A stretch of 55,331 nucleotides of DNA from a bacterium UBP1_UBA4783. GTDB taxonomy: Bacteria; Krumholzibacteriota; Krumholzibacteriia; Krumholzibacteriales; Krumholzibacteriaceae. The notes beneath the pieces were generated by a model. It was not told where the DNA came from. It did no database searches and was given only the letters and a program-made list of their open reading frames with translations. The DNA is taken from positions 16,522 to 71,852 of the forward strand of contig DHHB01000040.1 of NCBI GenBank assembly GCA_002403075.1, in the 5' to 3' direction. The translations under genes and the position numbers were made by a program. Below are positions 25,758 to 34,515 of the stretch, in pieces (position 1 is the stretch's first letter; each line of letters starts with the position of its first letter).

Positions 25758-26414
25758 ATGGCCTGGCGTTCGCCCGAGGGCGGCCGGAAGCGGCGCGAGG
25801 AGATGGTGAGGACGCAGATCGAGCGCCGCGGCGTCCGCGACGAGCGCGTGCTCGAGGCGATGCGCAGGGTGCCGCGCGAAGTCTACGTGGGCGCCGACGA
25901 CATCGAAAACGCCTTCCACGACGGACCGCTTCCGATCGGCTGCGGTCAAACGATATCCCAGCCGTACATCGTCGCCTACATGACGGAGATGCTCGCGATC
26001 AAGCCGAGGGATCGCGTGCTCGAGATCGGCACGGGGAGCGGTTACCAGACGGCCGTGCTCGCCGAGCTCGCGGCCGAGGTGTTCACGATCGAAATCGTCG
26101 AGGAGCTCGCGCGGACGGCCGAGACGCGTCTCCGCGAGCAAGGGTACGCGAACGTGCGATTCCGGACCGGCGACGGATCGCTCGGCTGGCTCGAGGCGGC
26201 CCCCTTCGACGCGATCATGGTCACCGCGGCGCCCGAGCGGACGCCCGACGGGCTCGTCGCCCAGCTCGCGGACGGCGGCCGGATGATCGCGCCCGTCGGC
26301 GCGTACGACCAGCACCTGCTCCTCGCGACGAAGCGGGGGGAACGGATCGAGAGACGGGAGCTCATCGGCGTGCGGTTCGTGCCGATGACCGGCCGTATCA
26401 GGGAGGAGCCATGA
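25758..26414 (+). CDS. pcm: Protein-L-isoaspartate O-methyltransferase
   Basis: Encodes 218 aa. It repairs isoaspartyl residues in aged proteins using S-adenosylmethionine. The Pcm hallmarks are visible: GQTISQPYIVAYMTEML, VLEIGTGSGYQTAVLAEL (SAM motif I) and MVTAAPERTPD. Length and order are normal for the family. The stop overlaps the ATG of the following deacetylase-family gene (ATGA), so the two are translationally coupled. Confidence 0.95.
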   Translation: MAWRSPEGGRKRREEMVRTQIERRGVRDERVLEAMRRVPREVYVGADDIENAFHDGPLPIGCGQTISQPYIVAYMTEMLAIKPRDRVLEIGTGSGYQTAVLAELAAEVFTIEIVEELARTAETRLREQGYANVRFRTGDGSLGWLEAAPFDAIMVTAAPERTPDGLVAQLADGGRMIAPVGAYDQHLLLATKRGERIERRELIGVRFVPMTGRIREEP

Positions 26415-27349
26415 CCGTCGGCATCGTTCATCACGATCTCTTCGCCGAGCACCTCGCCGGATACACGCATCCGGAGAGCCCCGGGCGGTACGAGGCGATC
26501 ATGCGGCGACTGCGCCGGAGCGCCGCGGCGCCGCGGCTCTCCTTCATCGAGGCGGAGCCGGCGGGCGAGGAGCTGCTCGCCCTCGTGCACGACCCCGCGT
26601 ACGTGCGGGGCATCCTCTCGCTCGAGATCGAGGAGGCCGTCGTTCTCGACTGGGGGGATACGGTCGCGACGAAGGCCTCCCCGCGCGCGGCGAATCTCGC
26701 CGCGGGGGCGGGCGTTCAGGCCGCGCGGCTCGTGCTCGACGGGACGATCCGCTCCGCGTTCTGCTGCGTCAGACCGCCCGGGCATCACGCTGAGCGCGAC
26801 CGGGCGATGGGATTCTGCATTTTCAACAATATCGCCGTCGCCGCGGCGTACCTCGTCGAGAAGGAGAACCTGCCGCGCGTCGCCGTCGTCGACTGGGACG
26901 TGCACCACGGAAACGGCACGGAGCGGATGTTTCTCGAGGACGACCGCGTGCTCTACGTGAGTCTCCACCAGTATCCGCACTACCCGGGCACCGGCGACGC
27001 CGGCACCGTCGGGTCGGGCCGCGGAGAGGGATTCACGATCAACCTTCCCATGGGCGCCGGCGCCGGCGACCGCGCGTATCTCCTCGCATTCCGCGACCGC
27101 GTCGTCCCCGCGATCGACGAGTTCAAGCCCGCGTTCATCCTCGTCTCGGCCGGTTTCGACGGCCACGCCGAGGATCCGCTCTCCGGCACCCTTCTCACGA
27201 CCTCCGCCTACGGACGGATGACCGCCCTGCTCCGCGAACTCGCCGGACGCCACTGCGGCGGGAGGATCGTTTCGATGCTCGAGGGCGGCTACGATCTCGT
27301 CGCGCTCGCCGATTCGGCCGAGGAGCACGTCAAAGCGCTTCTCGACTGA
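26411..27349 (+). CDS. Histone deacetylase-family (class II-like) amidohydrolase
   Basis: Encodes 312 aa with all zinc and catalytic motifs: RPPGHHAE (His125, His126), DWDVHHGNGT (Asp163, His165) and SAGFDGH (Asp250). The N-terminus THPESPGRYEAIM is typical of the bacterial deacetylase/acetylpolyamine amidohydrolase group. The substrate (acetyl-lysine, acetylpolyamine or another amide) cannot be told. It overlaps pcm by four bases. It differs from the AcuC-like partial protein at the window start, so the organism has at least two members. Confidence 0.94.
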   Translation: MTVGIVHHDLFAEHLAGYTHPESPGRYEAIMRRLRRSAAAPRLSFIEAEPAGEELLALVHDPAYVRGILSLEIEEAVVLDWGDTVATKASPRAANLAAGAGVQAARLVLDGTIRSAFCCVRPPGHHAERDRAMGFCIFNNIAVAAAYLVEKENLPRVAVVDWDVHHGNGTERMFLEDDRVLYVSLHQYPHYPGTGDAGTVGSGRGEGFTINLPMGAGAGDRAYLLAFRDRVVPAIDEFKPAFILVSAGFDGHAEDPLSGTLLTTSAYGRMTALLRELAGRHCGGRIVSMLEGGYDLVALADSAEEHVKALLD

Positions 27350-27388
27350 CGCGGCGCGGCTCACGGCGGCCGGTCCCCGGCGCTTCCG

Positions 27389-28954
27389 TCAGATGTTCAG
27401 GAACAACCGGCTCCGCTCGGAGCGGCTCTCGTTGATCGCCGACACGCGGACCGCCGGCATGTCGAGAACGGGGCACTTCGCCTCGCACACCCCGCAGCCG
27501 ATGCAGAGATCGGGGTTCACGACGGGTTTCTTGAGGATGAACGCGTTTCCGTCCCCGTCGAGCGCCTCTTCCTCGACGAAGACGATCGCCTTTTCCGGCG
27601 TCGGGCAGTGCTCCTCGCAGACGATGCAGTTCCGTCCGAAGGCGTAGGGGATGCACCGGTTCGTGTCGAAGAAGGCGAGGCCGATGCGGATCTCGTGCTT
27701 TTCCTCGACGGACACGGGGCGGATGGCGCCGGTCGGGCAGACCTGCGAGCAGAGGTTGCAGTTGTATTCGCAGTAGCCGAGCCGCGGAACGAGCACGGGG
27801 GTCCAGAGCCCCTCGAGCCCCGCCTCGAGGAAGGTCGGGTGCAGCCCGTTCGTGAGGCACACCTTCATGCACTCGCCGCACTTGACGCATCGCCTGAGGA
27901 AATCGCGCTCGGGGAGGGCGCCGGGTGGCCGGATGAGGAGCGGATCCGTTCGCTTCCGCTGGACGCCGGAGGCGAGCACCGGCACCGCGAGGATCGCCCC
28001 GGCCCCGCTCGCCAGAAGCCACCTGCGTTCGAGATCGACGTTGCCGTCGCCCGTGCGCGCCGTCGTCGGCCGGATCGATATCGCGTCCGCCGGACACACG
28101 TCCCGGCAGTTCCAGCAGACGAGGCATTCGCGGCTCGCCCATCTTCCCGATGGGAACGGGGTCGCGTCGCCCTGGCACGCGACGATGCACTTGCGGCATG
28201 AGATGCATTTCGACGCGTCGTTTGCGACGCGCGCGCCGATCTGCCGCGCGCCGACGAGCCCGAGCAGCGCGCCGAGCGGGCACAGGTAGCGGCACCAGAA
28301 CCGCGGCGCGAGGAGGTTCAAACCGAGGATGACCGTGAAGAGGGACGCGATGAGCAGCGTTTGACGGAAGATCGGCTGCTCGAAGGCGAGCACCGTGCCG
28401 ACCATCGCCGAGTAGAGACCGTCCACGGCGGGGCTCACGCGCGGGATGTCGAGCGCGTACGCGAACTCGAAGAACGAGCGGACCATTTTGTTGATCGCCG
28501 GGTTGTATCCGATCGCGAGCGAGCGGATCGTGAGCGATATCGGATCGAGGTAGCCCGCCGCGTTCCAGCCGAAGACCGCGGCGACGAGAACGAAGACGAG
28601 GACGAAGTACTTCACGGGCCGAAGGCGCGGGAAACGGCCCTCGTTGCGCCCGGGTTTCAGCGCGCGCATCCGGAACCGGCCGACGAGCGTGTGGATCGTT
28701 CCGAGCGGACAGACCCATCCGCAGAAGAAACGTCCGAGCACGGCCGTGAGCGCGACCGTGACGAGCGAGAGGAGGAAGATCGCGCGGACGGCGTGCGAGG
28801 CGAGGAGCGAACTGAGCGCCACGAGCGGATCGAAATCGAGGAAGAGGCGCACGGGGAGTCCGAGCTCGTTTCGCCCCTTGTACTCCGTTTGGACGAAGAG
28901 GTAGATGAAGAGGAGGAAAAACAGGATCTGCGACGCTCTGCGGAGGTTCTTCAT
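27389..28954 (-). CDS. NapH/NapG-like membrane iron-sulfur protein (fused)
   Basis: Encodes 521 aa. The first half has about five transmembrane helices with the paired CxxxCP motifs of NapH/NosR proteins (FFCGWVCPLGT, YLCPLGAL), then two ferredoxin motifs (CISCRKCIVACQGD and CLVCWNCRDVCPAD). A further hydrophobic segment (WLLASGAGAILAVPVLAS) leads to a NapG-like part with four more Cys clusters, ending CIGCGVCEAKCP. It probably passes electrons from the quinone pool to the periplasm. It starts six bases after the DUF362 gene, its probable partner. No nitrate or nitrous-oxide reductase gene adjoins it. Confidence 0.9.
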   Translation of the reverse strand: MKNLRRASQILFFLLFIYLFVQTEYKGRNELGLPVRLFLDFDPLVALSSLLASHAVRAIFLLSLVTVALTAVLGRFFCGWVCPLGTIHTLVGRFRMRALKPGRNEGRFPRLRPVKYFVLVFVLVAAVFGWNAAGYLDPISLTIRSLAIGYNPAINKMVRSFFEFAYALDIPRVSPAVDGLYSAMVGTVLAFEQPIFRQTLLIASLFTVILGLNLLAPRFWCRYLCPLGALLGLVGARQIGARVANDASKCISCRKCIVACQGDATPFPSGRWASRECLVCWNCRDVCPADAISIRPTTARTGDGNVDLERRWLLASGAGAILAVPVLASGVQRKRTDPLLIRPPGALPERDFLRRCVKCGECMKVCLTNGLHPTFLEAGLEGLWTPVLVPRLGYCEYNCNLCSQVCPTGAIRPVSVEEKHEIRIGLAFFDTNRCIPYAFGRNCIVCEEHCPTPEKAIVFVEEEALDGDGNAFILKKPVVNPDLCIGCGVCEAKCPVLDMPAVRVSAINESRSERSRLFLNI

Positions 28955-28960
28955 CGCGCG

Positions 28961-29893
28961 CTACCCGACGTTGACCTCGACGAATCCCGCGCCCCTGAAC
29001 TCGCCCGTGCCGAGACCGCGTTTCTCGCCGAGGGAGATCGGGCGGAAATCCGCCGGCTCGATGCCGAAAAGCGTGACGCCGAAAGCGTCGATGCGCACCG
29101 GATCGGCGCTCGCGGCCACCGTGTCGAGCCGCTCCACGTCCTTCATGCTGCCCCCCTGCGGCCCGTTCGCCTTGAGAATGCGCACCGCGTCGAGCACGGT
29201 GAGCTGCGGCCTGAAGTAGGCCGCGAGATCGACGACGCTCTCCGCGAGCCGCTGGTGGAGGAGGTTCCGCGAGCCGCCGACGACCCCCATGAGGTTCTTC
29301 ATGGAGAGGGTGACGCGGGAGAGACCGTGATGCTTCGCGATCGGGACGTTGATGATTTTGTCGGCGTCGAGCGCGCCGCGGTAGCAGAGCCAGTCCTTGA
29401 GCACCTCGCCCTTGAGGTTCGTTTTGACGAAATGGCGGTCCTCCATGTGCACGACGTCGGCGCCGGCCGCTTTCGCGGCCTCGCCGATGCCGCTGCGCAC
29501 GTAGGAGCGTCTCGCGTCGTTGCAGGTGTTGTCGGCGACGATCACCTTCTTGGCGCCCGCCTCCAGCGCCATCGCGACGAGAGCCGCGACGACGGCGGGG
29601 TTCGTCGTCGCCGCCTGCTCGGGCGTGCGGTCCCAGCCGATGTTCGGTTTCACGAGGACGACGTCCCCCCGCGACACGAACGACGGCATGCCGCCGACGA
29701 GCTCGACGGCCTTGCGGACGGCGAGATCGGGGTTCGTGCCGTGAACGACGGCCAATTCGTGCTTCGGGGGAGGCGTGGCGATCGAGGGCTTGTCCGTTCT
29801 CGGAGCCGCCGACGCTCGGCCGCGGCCCTTCGAAACGAGCATCCCCGCGGCGCCCGCCGCGAGCGTGAGTATGAAACGGCGTCTGTCGATCAT
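28961..29893 (-). CDS. DUF362 protein with Tat signal
   Basis: About 310 aa. The start contains a twin-arginine signal (DRRRFILTLAAGAAG), so it is exported folded, often with a cofactor. The body matches DUF362 (VLVKPNIGWDRTPEQAATTN, then IVADNTC and KHHGLSRVTLSMKNLMG). I used the ATG at 29893; an in-frame GTG at 29902 is possible, as GGGCGG lies near both. A TATAAT box is at 29953-29958 on this strand. It is the first gene of an operon with the iron-sulfur protein, and such pairs recur in bacteria. The reaction is unknown. Confidence 0.9.
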   Translation of the reverse strand: MIDRRRFILTLAAGAAGMLVSKGRGRASAAPRTDKPSIATPPPKHELAVVHGTNPDLAVRKAVELVGGMPSFVSRGDVVLVKPNIGWDRTPEQAATTNPAVVAALVAMALEAGAKKVIVADNTCNDARRSYVRSGIGEAAKAAGADVVHMEDRHFVKTNLKGEVLKDWLCYRGALDADKIINVPIAKHHGLSRVTLSMKNLMGVVGGSRNLLHQRLAESVVDLAAYFRPQLTVLDAVRILKANGPQGGSMKDVERLDTVAASADPVRIDAFGVTLFGIEPADFRPISLGEKRGLGTGEFRGAGFVEVNVG

Positions 29894-29952
29894 GCGCGGC
29901 ACCGCCCTTTCTCGGGTGAGGAGCGTTCGAGCGCGTCCCCGCCCCGGGGGCC

Positions 29953-29958
29953 ATTATA
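29953..29958 (-). promoter_or_regulatory. -10 box for the DUF362 / iron-sulfur operon
   Basis: Perfect TATAAT on the minus strand about 60 bp before the DUF362 start. The -35 at normal spacing is weak (TTTTCC). Confidence 0.4.
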
Positions 29959-30129
29959 CCGGGCCGGCCGGAGCGGGAAAAGGAGATTCTCGCCGGGACG
30001 TCCGGGGCTCCGGCGCGGTCCCGCGCTTCGCCGCGGCGGGCGCCGGGCCGGAGGAAATCACCGGTGGACAGCGCCCGGAGCTTCGCGTATCTTCCCATCC
30101 GTACCGGATGTTGTACAAGGGTGTGCGCC

Positions 30130-31308
30130 GTGGATGCGAAAGAATTCCAGCCGAAAGCGTTCTACCGGAAGTTCGACGCGCTCCTCTCCGAGATCGGCAG
30201 GACGAGCGCGAAGGATCTCAACGTGCTCGTGCTCGACGAGATCATGAACCGGTTCGCGCCCGATCTCCGGATCAAGAGCGGCTCGCTCTACCGGATGAAG
30301 GGCGGCACGTACCACAAGGTGAAGGGCCCCGTCGGCGATCTCGACGACAGCTGGCCCGATGCCTTCCTCCGCGCCGACGATGCGGTGCAGCTCGTCGTAC
30401 ATCACAAGAGCTACATCTTCGCCGACGGAACGACGCCGCCGTGGGGCGCGAGCAGCGTCGGCGTCGTCATCGGCGAGGAGAACCAGTTCCTCATGGCCTT
30501 CCGGCTCGAAAGCGGCTGGGAGCGCGAGATCCTCGAGCTCTCGCTCAACGCGATCCGGAACACGCTCAACTACATCCGCACTTCCCGCCGCGTCGGCGCG
30601 GTGTTTCAGGAAGCGCAGGAGATCCAGAAGAGCCTCCTGCCGAAGAGCGATCCGGTCTTCGAGGGGTACGACATCGCGGGCCGTTCTCTCCCGGCCGATA
30701 TCGTCGGCGGCGATCTGTACGATTATATCGCCTACGATCCGGAGGTGATCGGGCTCGCGATCGGGGACGCCTCCGGGCACGGCTTGCCCGCCGCGTTGCT
30801 CGCCCGCGACGTTCTGACCGGGCTCCGCATGGGGGCGGAGCGCGAGTTCAAGATCTCGGGGCTGCTCGCCAAGCTCAACCGCGTCATCAACGCGAGCACC
30901 CTGTCGACGCGTTTCATCTCGCTCGTGTTCGGCGAGCTCGAGCGGAACGGCACCTTCGTGTACGTCAACGCCGGCCACAACCCGCCGCTCCTCTTCAAGG
31001 AGCGCGGCATCGAGGAGCTTTCGACCGGCGGCACCATTCTCGGGCCGGTTCCCGACGCCGTTTTCAGGCGGGGGTTCGCTTTCATCGAGCGGGGCGACAT
31101 CATGGTCATGTACACGGACGGCCTCGTCGAGCGGGAAGATCCGGGCGGCGAGCCGTTCGACACGAAGCGGCTCATCGAGACGGTGCGGGAATACCGGGAC
31201 CGGCCGGCGCTCGGCATCGTCGACGAGATATTCATCCGCGCGTACCATTACGGCGCGAACGAGAAATGGCGCGACGACGCGACCGCCGTCGTCGTGAAGC
31301 GGCTCTAG
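30130..31308 (+). CDS. PP2C-type (SpoIIE/RsbU-like) phosphatase with GAF-like sensor
   Basis: Encodes 392 aa. The region of about 40-175 looks GAF-like, and a helix ending in EAQEIQKSLLP joins it to a SpoIIE/RsbU domain. The metal-binding motifs are present: DIVGGDLYDY, IGDASGHGLPAALLA, YTDGLVE and DDATAVVV. Such enzymes dephosphorylate anti-sigma-factor antagonists. No anti-sigma or antagonist gene is adjacent, so the target is elsewhere. I chose the GTG at 30130 because AAGGGTG lies about eight bases upstream; the frame is open back to 30064 without good ribosome sites. It overlaps the convergent arsC-like gene by four bases. Confidence 0.9.
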   Translation: MDAKEFQPKAFYRKFDALLSEIGRTSAKDLNVLVLDEIMNRFAPDLRIKSGSLYRMKGGTYHKVKGPVGDLDDSWPDAFLRADDAVQLVVHHKSYIFADGTTPPWGASSVGVVIGEENQFLMAFRLESGWEREILELSLNAIRNTLNYIRTSRRVGAVFQEAQEIQKSLLPKSDPVFEGYDIAGRSLPADIVGGDLYDYIAYDPEVIGLAIGDASGHGLPAALLARDVLTGLRMGAEREFKISGLLAKLNRVINASTLSTRFISLVFGELERNGTFVYVNAGHNPPLLFKERGIEELSTGGTILGPVPDAVFRRGFAFIERGDIMVMYTDGLVEREDPGGEPFDTKRLIETVREYRDRPALGIVDEIFIRAYHYGANEKWRDDATAVVVKRL

Positions 31309-31730
31309 CGGATGCGCTCCGCGAACTCCCCGATCCTCCGCCGAATGTCGTCCCTGATCCGGCGCACGCCGGCGAGGCGCTCGTCGTCCGTCCCGGCGAG
31401 CCGGGACGGATCCTCGATGCTCCAATGCTCGGCGACGGGATGCCCGGGAAAGAACGGACACTCGTCGCGGGCGCTGTCGCAGAGGGTGACGACGAAATCG
31501 AAGCGCATCCCCGCGACCGCGTCGAACCCCTTCGGGACGACTCCGGAGAGGTCGACGCCGATCTCGCGCATCGCCGAGACGACGAGCGGATTGACGGCGG
31601 CGCCGGGACGCGAGCCGGCGCTCCGGACCTCGAATCGGTCTCCGGCTGAGGCGCGGAGCAGGGCCTCGGCCATCTGGCTGCGCGCGACGTTGCCGGTGCA
31701 GATGAAGAGAACGGATCGTTTCGTCGTCAT
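31305..31730 (-). CDS. arsC: Arsenate reductase, thioredoxin-coupled (LMW phosphatase fold)
   Basis: Encodes 141 aa. The phosphatase-type loop CTGNVARSQMAE carries the nucleophilic Cys, and TLCDSARDECPFFPG carries the other two redox Cys of Staphylococcus-type ArsC. It should reduce arsenate to arsenite with thioredoxin. No arsR, arsB or acr3 gene is nearby, which is less common. The symbol rests on family match; a general low-molecular-weight tyrosine phosphatase is less likely given the second and third Cys. Confidence 0.9.
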   Translation of the reverse strand: MTTKRSVLFICTGNVARSQMAEALLRASAGDRFEVRSAGSRPGAAVNPLVVSAMREIGVDLSGVVPKGFDAVAGMRFDFVVTLCDSARDECPFFPGHPVAEHWSIEDPSRLAGTDDERLAGVRRIRDDIRRRIGEFAERIR

Positions 31731-31961
31731 GCGAACACCTCCATGCGGATGGGACTCGCGGCGCGGCGTCGCGCGCCACTATAGCATCGTCGAAACGCCC
31801 TGTCCACGGCGGCGCGGCGCCAGTGCCTCCTTGACGCATGACCGCAAAACGGCTATCCTTAGCATTGGTCCGGCGCATGCCGGCCTCATGTTCTCTGCCC
31901 CTGTAACGGTTCGAACGACAAGAAGTTGTGCCGGGTCTCATCGAACGGCGGAGGATGCGAC

Positions 31962-34505
31962 ATGAAGAAAACGGTGCGTGCGCGCGAGCTCCCGCCGGCG
32001 AAGCTTCGCTGGCGGTGCGCGGCGAAAACCTTCGATTTCCGGACGACCGCCGACATCAAGCCGTGTCAGGACATCATCGGCCAGGACCGCGCGCTCGCCG
32101 CGATCAAGATGGGACTCAAGCTCGAGCACCGCGGATACAACATCTTCATCACGGGGCTCGCCGGGACCGGCCGGACGACGACGATCAAGCATCTCCTCGA
32201 GCGGCTCGAGAAGAAGGGGCCGATCCCGCCGGACGTCTGCTACATGAACAATTTCCGCAACGCCATGATGCCGCGGTGCATCGAGCTCGCGGCGGGACAG
32301 GGGAACGAGCTCCACGCCGATATGAACAGGCTCATCACGGAGCTCATGACGAAGATCCCCTCCGTCTTCCAGAGCGAATACTACAAGGAGCGCCGCAAAA
32401 AACTCGTCGAGGAAGTTCAAGCGAAGCAGAAGGACATCATCGGCGGATTCGAGAAAGAGATCGCGGGGGAGGGCTTCGCGATGGTGCGGATGCAGATCGG
32501 CCCCATCGTCAAGCCCGAGATCGTGCCCGTCGTCGACGGCGCCCCCGTGCAGCTTCCCCAGCTCGAGAAGCTCGCGGAGGAGGGCAAGCTGCCGAAGGAA
32601 AAGATCAAGACGTACGAGGAATCCGCCGAGAAGCTGGCCGAACGCATGCAGCAGGTGTACGCGAAGGTGAAGGACCTCGAGCGCGAGGCGAACCGCCTTC
32701 TCGAGAAGCTCGACCGGGAGACGGTGGAGCCGGTCATCCGCGATCTCATTCAGGAGATCGACCGGAAGTACCGGAACGACGAGCTCTCGCGCGAGCTCGA
32801 GGACGTCGAGGCGGCCCTCATGCACAAGCTCGATCTGTTCCGCTCGTCCGAGGAGGAGGGACAGCAGGGACAGCAGGCGCAGGCCGCGGAGCCGGGAGAG
32901 CGCGAGGATCCGTTCCGCGAGTTCCGCGTAAACGTCGTCGTCGACAACTCCGAGACGAAGGCGCCGCCCGTCGTCATCGAGAACTTTCCGAACTTCCGGA
33001 ACCTCTTCGGCGCGATCGAGCGCGACCTCGTCCTCGGCGGCGTCTCGCGGACGGACCACATGAACATCAGGGCGGGATCGTTCCACCGGGCGAACGGCGG
33101 CCATCTCGTCCTCAACGCGCTCGACGTGCTCATCGAGCCCGGCGTATGGCAGAGCCTCAAGCGGACGCTCAAAAGCAGCGAGGCCGTCATCCAGAGCTAC
33201 GATCCGTGGAGCTTCATGGGATCGTCGACGCTGAAACCGGAACCGATGAAGCTCAAGGTGAAAATCGTCCTCATCGGCGACGACTACCTCTACTACCTTC
33301 TCTATCAGCTCGACGAGGATTTCCGGAAGATCTTCAAGATCAAGGCGGAGTTCGACCACGAAGTGAAAAGCAGCGCTTCGGTGATCAAGCAGTACGCGGG
33401 TTTCGTGCGGGCGCTCGCCGACAAGGAGCGTCTCAAACCCTTCGACCGCAGCGGCGTGTGCGCCCTCGTCGAGTACGGCGTGCGGCTCGCCGGACGCCAG
33501 AACAAGCTCTCGACGCGCTTCAGCGAGATCGCGGACGTCATCCGCGAGGCGGAATACATCGCCCGGGGGAACGGAAACGCCGGCGTCCGCGACGAGGACG
33601 TCCGCGCGGCGATTCGCCTGCGCAACGAGCGGGTGAACCTGATCGAGGACAAGATTCAAGAGCACATCGACGAGGGTACGCTCATCATCGACACCGCGGG
33701 ACGAGTCGTCGGGCAGGTCAACGGCCTCTCCGTGTACGATCTCGGCGACTACCTGTTCGGCAGGCCGTCGCGCATCACGGCGCGCACCGCGATCGGAAAC
33801 GCGGGCGTCATCAACATCGAGCGCGAATCGGATCTCAGCGGGCGCACGCACAACAAGGGCGTGCTTATCCTCGCGGGCTATTTCCGCGGAACGTACGGCG
33901 AGACGCACCCGCTGGCGATGAGCGCGAGCCTCTGTTTCGAGCAGAGCTACGGCGGGGTCGACGGAGACAGCGCCTCCTCCGCGGAGCTGTATGCGATCCT
34001 CTCGAGCATCGGCGATCTGCCGCTGCGCCAGGATATCGCGGTGACGGGATCGATCAATCAGAAAGGCGAGATACAGCCGATCGGCGGCGTGAACGAGAAG
34101 ATCGAGGGGTTCTACCGCGTGTGCAAGGCGCGGGGCCTCGCCGGATCCGAGGGCGTGATAATCCCCGAGCGGAACGTCGGCGATCTCATGCTCGACGAGG
34201 AGGTCGTGGAAGCGGTTTCGCGGGGGAAATTCCACGTATATCCCGTGCGCACCGTCAACGAGGGGATCGCGATCCTCGCCGGTATTCCGGCCGGCAAGCC
34301 GTCGACGCGGGGAACGTACCCGAAGGGCACGGTGCATCGCGTCGTTCAGGACCGTCTCCTCGAGATGGCCCTGGTGTGGCACGAGTTCGGCAAGGATCGA
34401 AACGCGAAAAAGGACGCCAAGCCCACTGCGGGCGGCGGCTCCGCGAAAGGGCGCACGCGCCGCGGGGCCGCGGGGGCCCGGCGGCCGCGGCGAGCCGGTC
34501 AATGA
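31962..34505 (+). CDS. Lon-like protease of the AAA_32 / LonC group with degenerate P-loop
   Basis: Encodes 847 aa. The N-terminal ATPase-like region reads GLAGTGRTT, with Arg71 where Walker A has Lys, and the Walker B position reads HLVLNALDVL. A long coiled-coil insert spans about 150-300. The C-terminal Lon protease domain has Ser670 (GDSASSAE) and Lys713 (GGVNEKIEG), 43 residues apart as in E. coli Lon. It probably degrades unfolded proteins, perhaps without ATP hydrolysis as described for LonC. GGAGG precedes the ATG. The last 35 or so residues are Lys/Arg/Gly-rich. A lipoprotein gene follows 10 bp later. Confidence 0.92.
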   Translation: MKKTVRARELPPAKLRWRCAAKTFDFRTTADIKPCQDIIGQDRALAAIKMGLKLEHRGYNIFITGLAGTGRTTTIKHLLERLEKKGPIPPDVCYMNNFRNAMMPRCIELAAGQGNELHADMNRLITELMTKIPSVFQSEYYKERRKKLVEEVQAKQKDIIGGFEKEIAGEGFAMVRMQIGPIVKPEIVPVVDGAPVQLPQLEKLAEEGKLPKEKIKTYEESAEKLAERMQQVYAKVKDLEREANRLLEKLDRETVEPVIRDLIQEIDRKYRNDELSRELEDVEAALMHKLDLFRSSEEEGQQGQQAQAAEPGEREDPFREFRVNVVVDNSETKAPPVVIENFPNFRNLFGAIERDLVLGGVSRTDHMNIRAGSFHRANGGHLVLNALDVLIEPGVWQSLKRTLKSSEAVIQSYDPWSFMGSSTLKPEPMKLKVKIVLIGDDYLYYLLYQLDEDFRKIFKIKAEFDHEVKSSASVIKQYAGFVRALADKERLKPFDRSGVCALVEYGVRLAGRQNKLSTRFSEIADVIREAEYIARGNGNAGVRDEDVRAAIRLRNERVNLIEDKIQEHIDEGTLIIDTAGRVVGQVNGLSVYDLGDYLFGRPSRITARTAIGNAGVINIERESDLSGRTHNKGVLILAGYFRGTYGETHPLAMSASLCFEQSYGGVDGDSASSAELYAILSSIGDLPLRQDIAVTGSINQKGEIQPIGGVNEKIEGFYRVCKARGLAGSEGVIIPERNVGDLMLDEEVVEAVSRGKFHVYPVRTVNEGIAILAGIPAGKPSTRGTYPKGTVHRVVQDRLLEMALVWHEFGKDRNAKKDAKPTAGGGSAKGRTRRGAAGARRPRRAGQ

Positions 34506-34515
34506 GGAGATTCGA

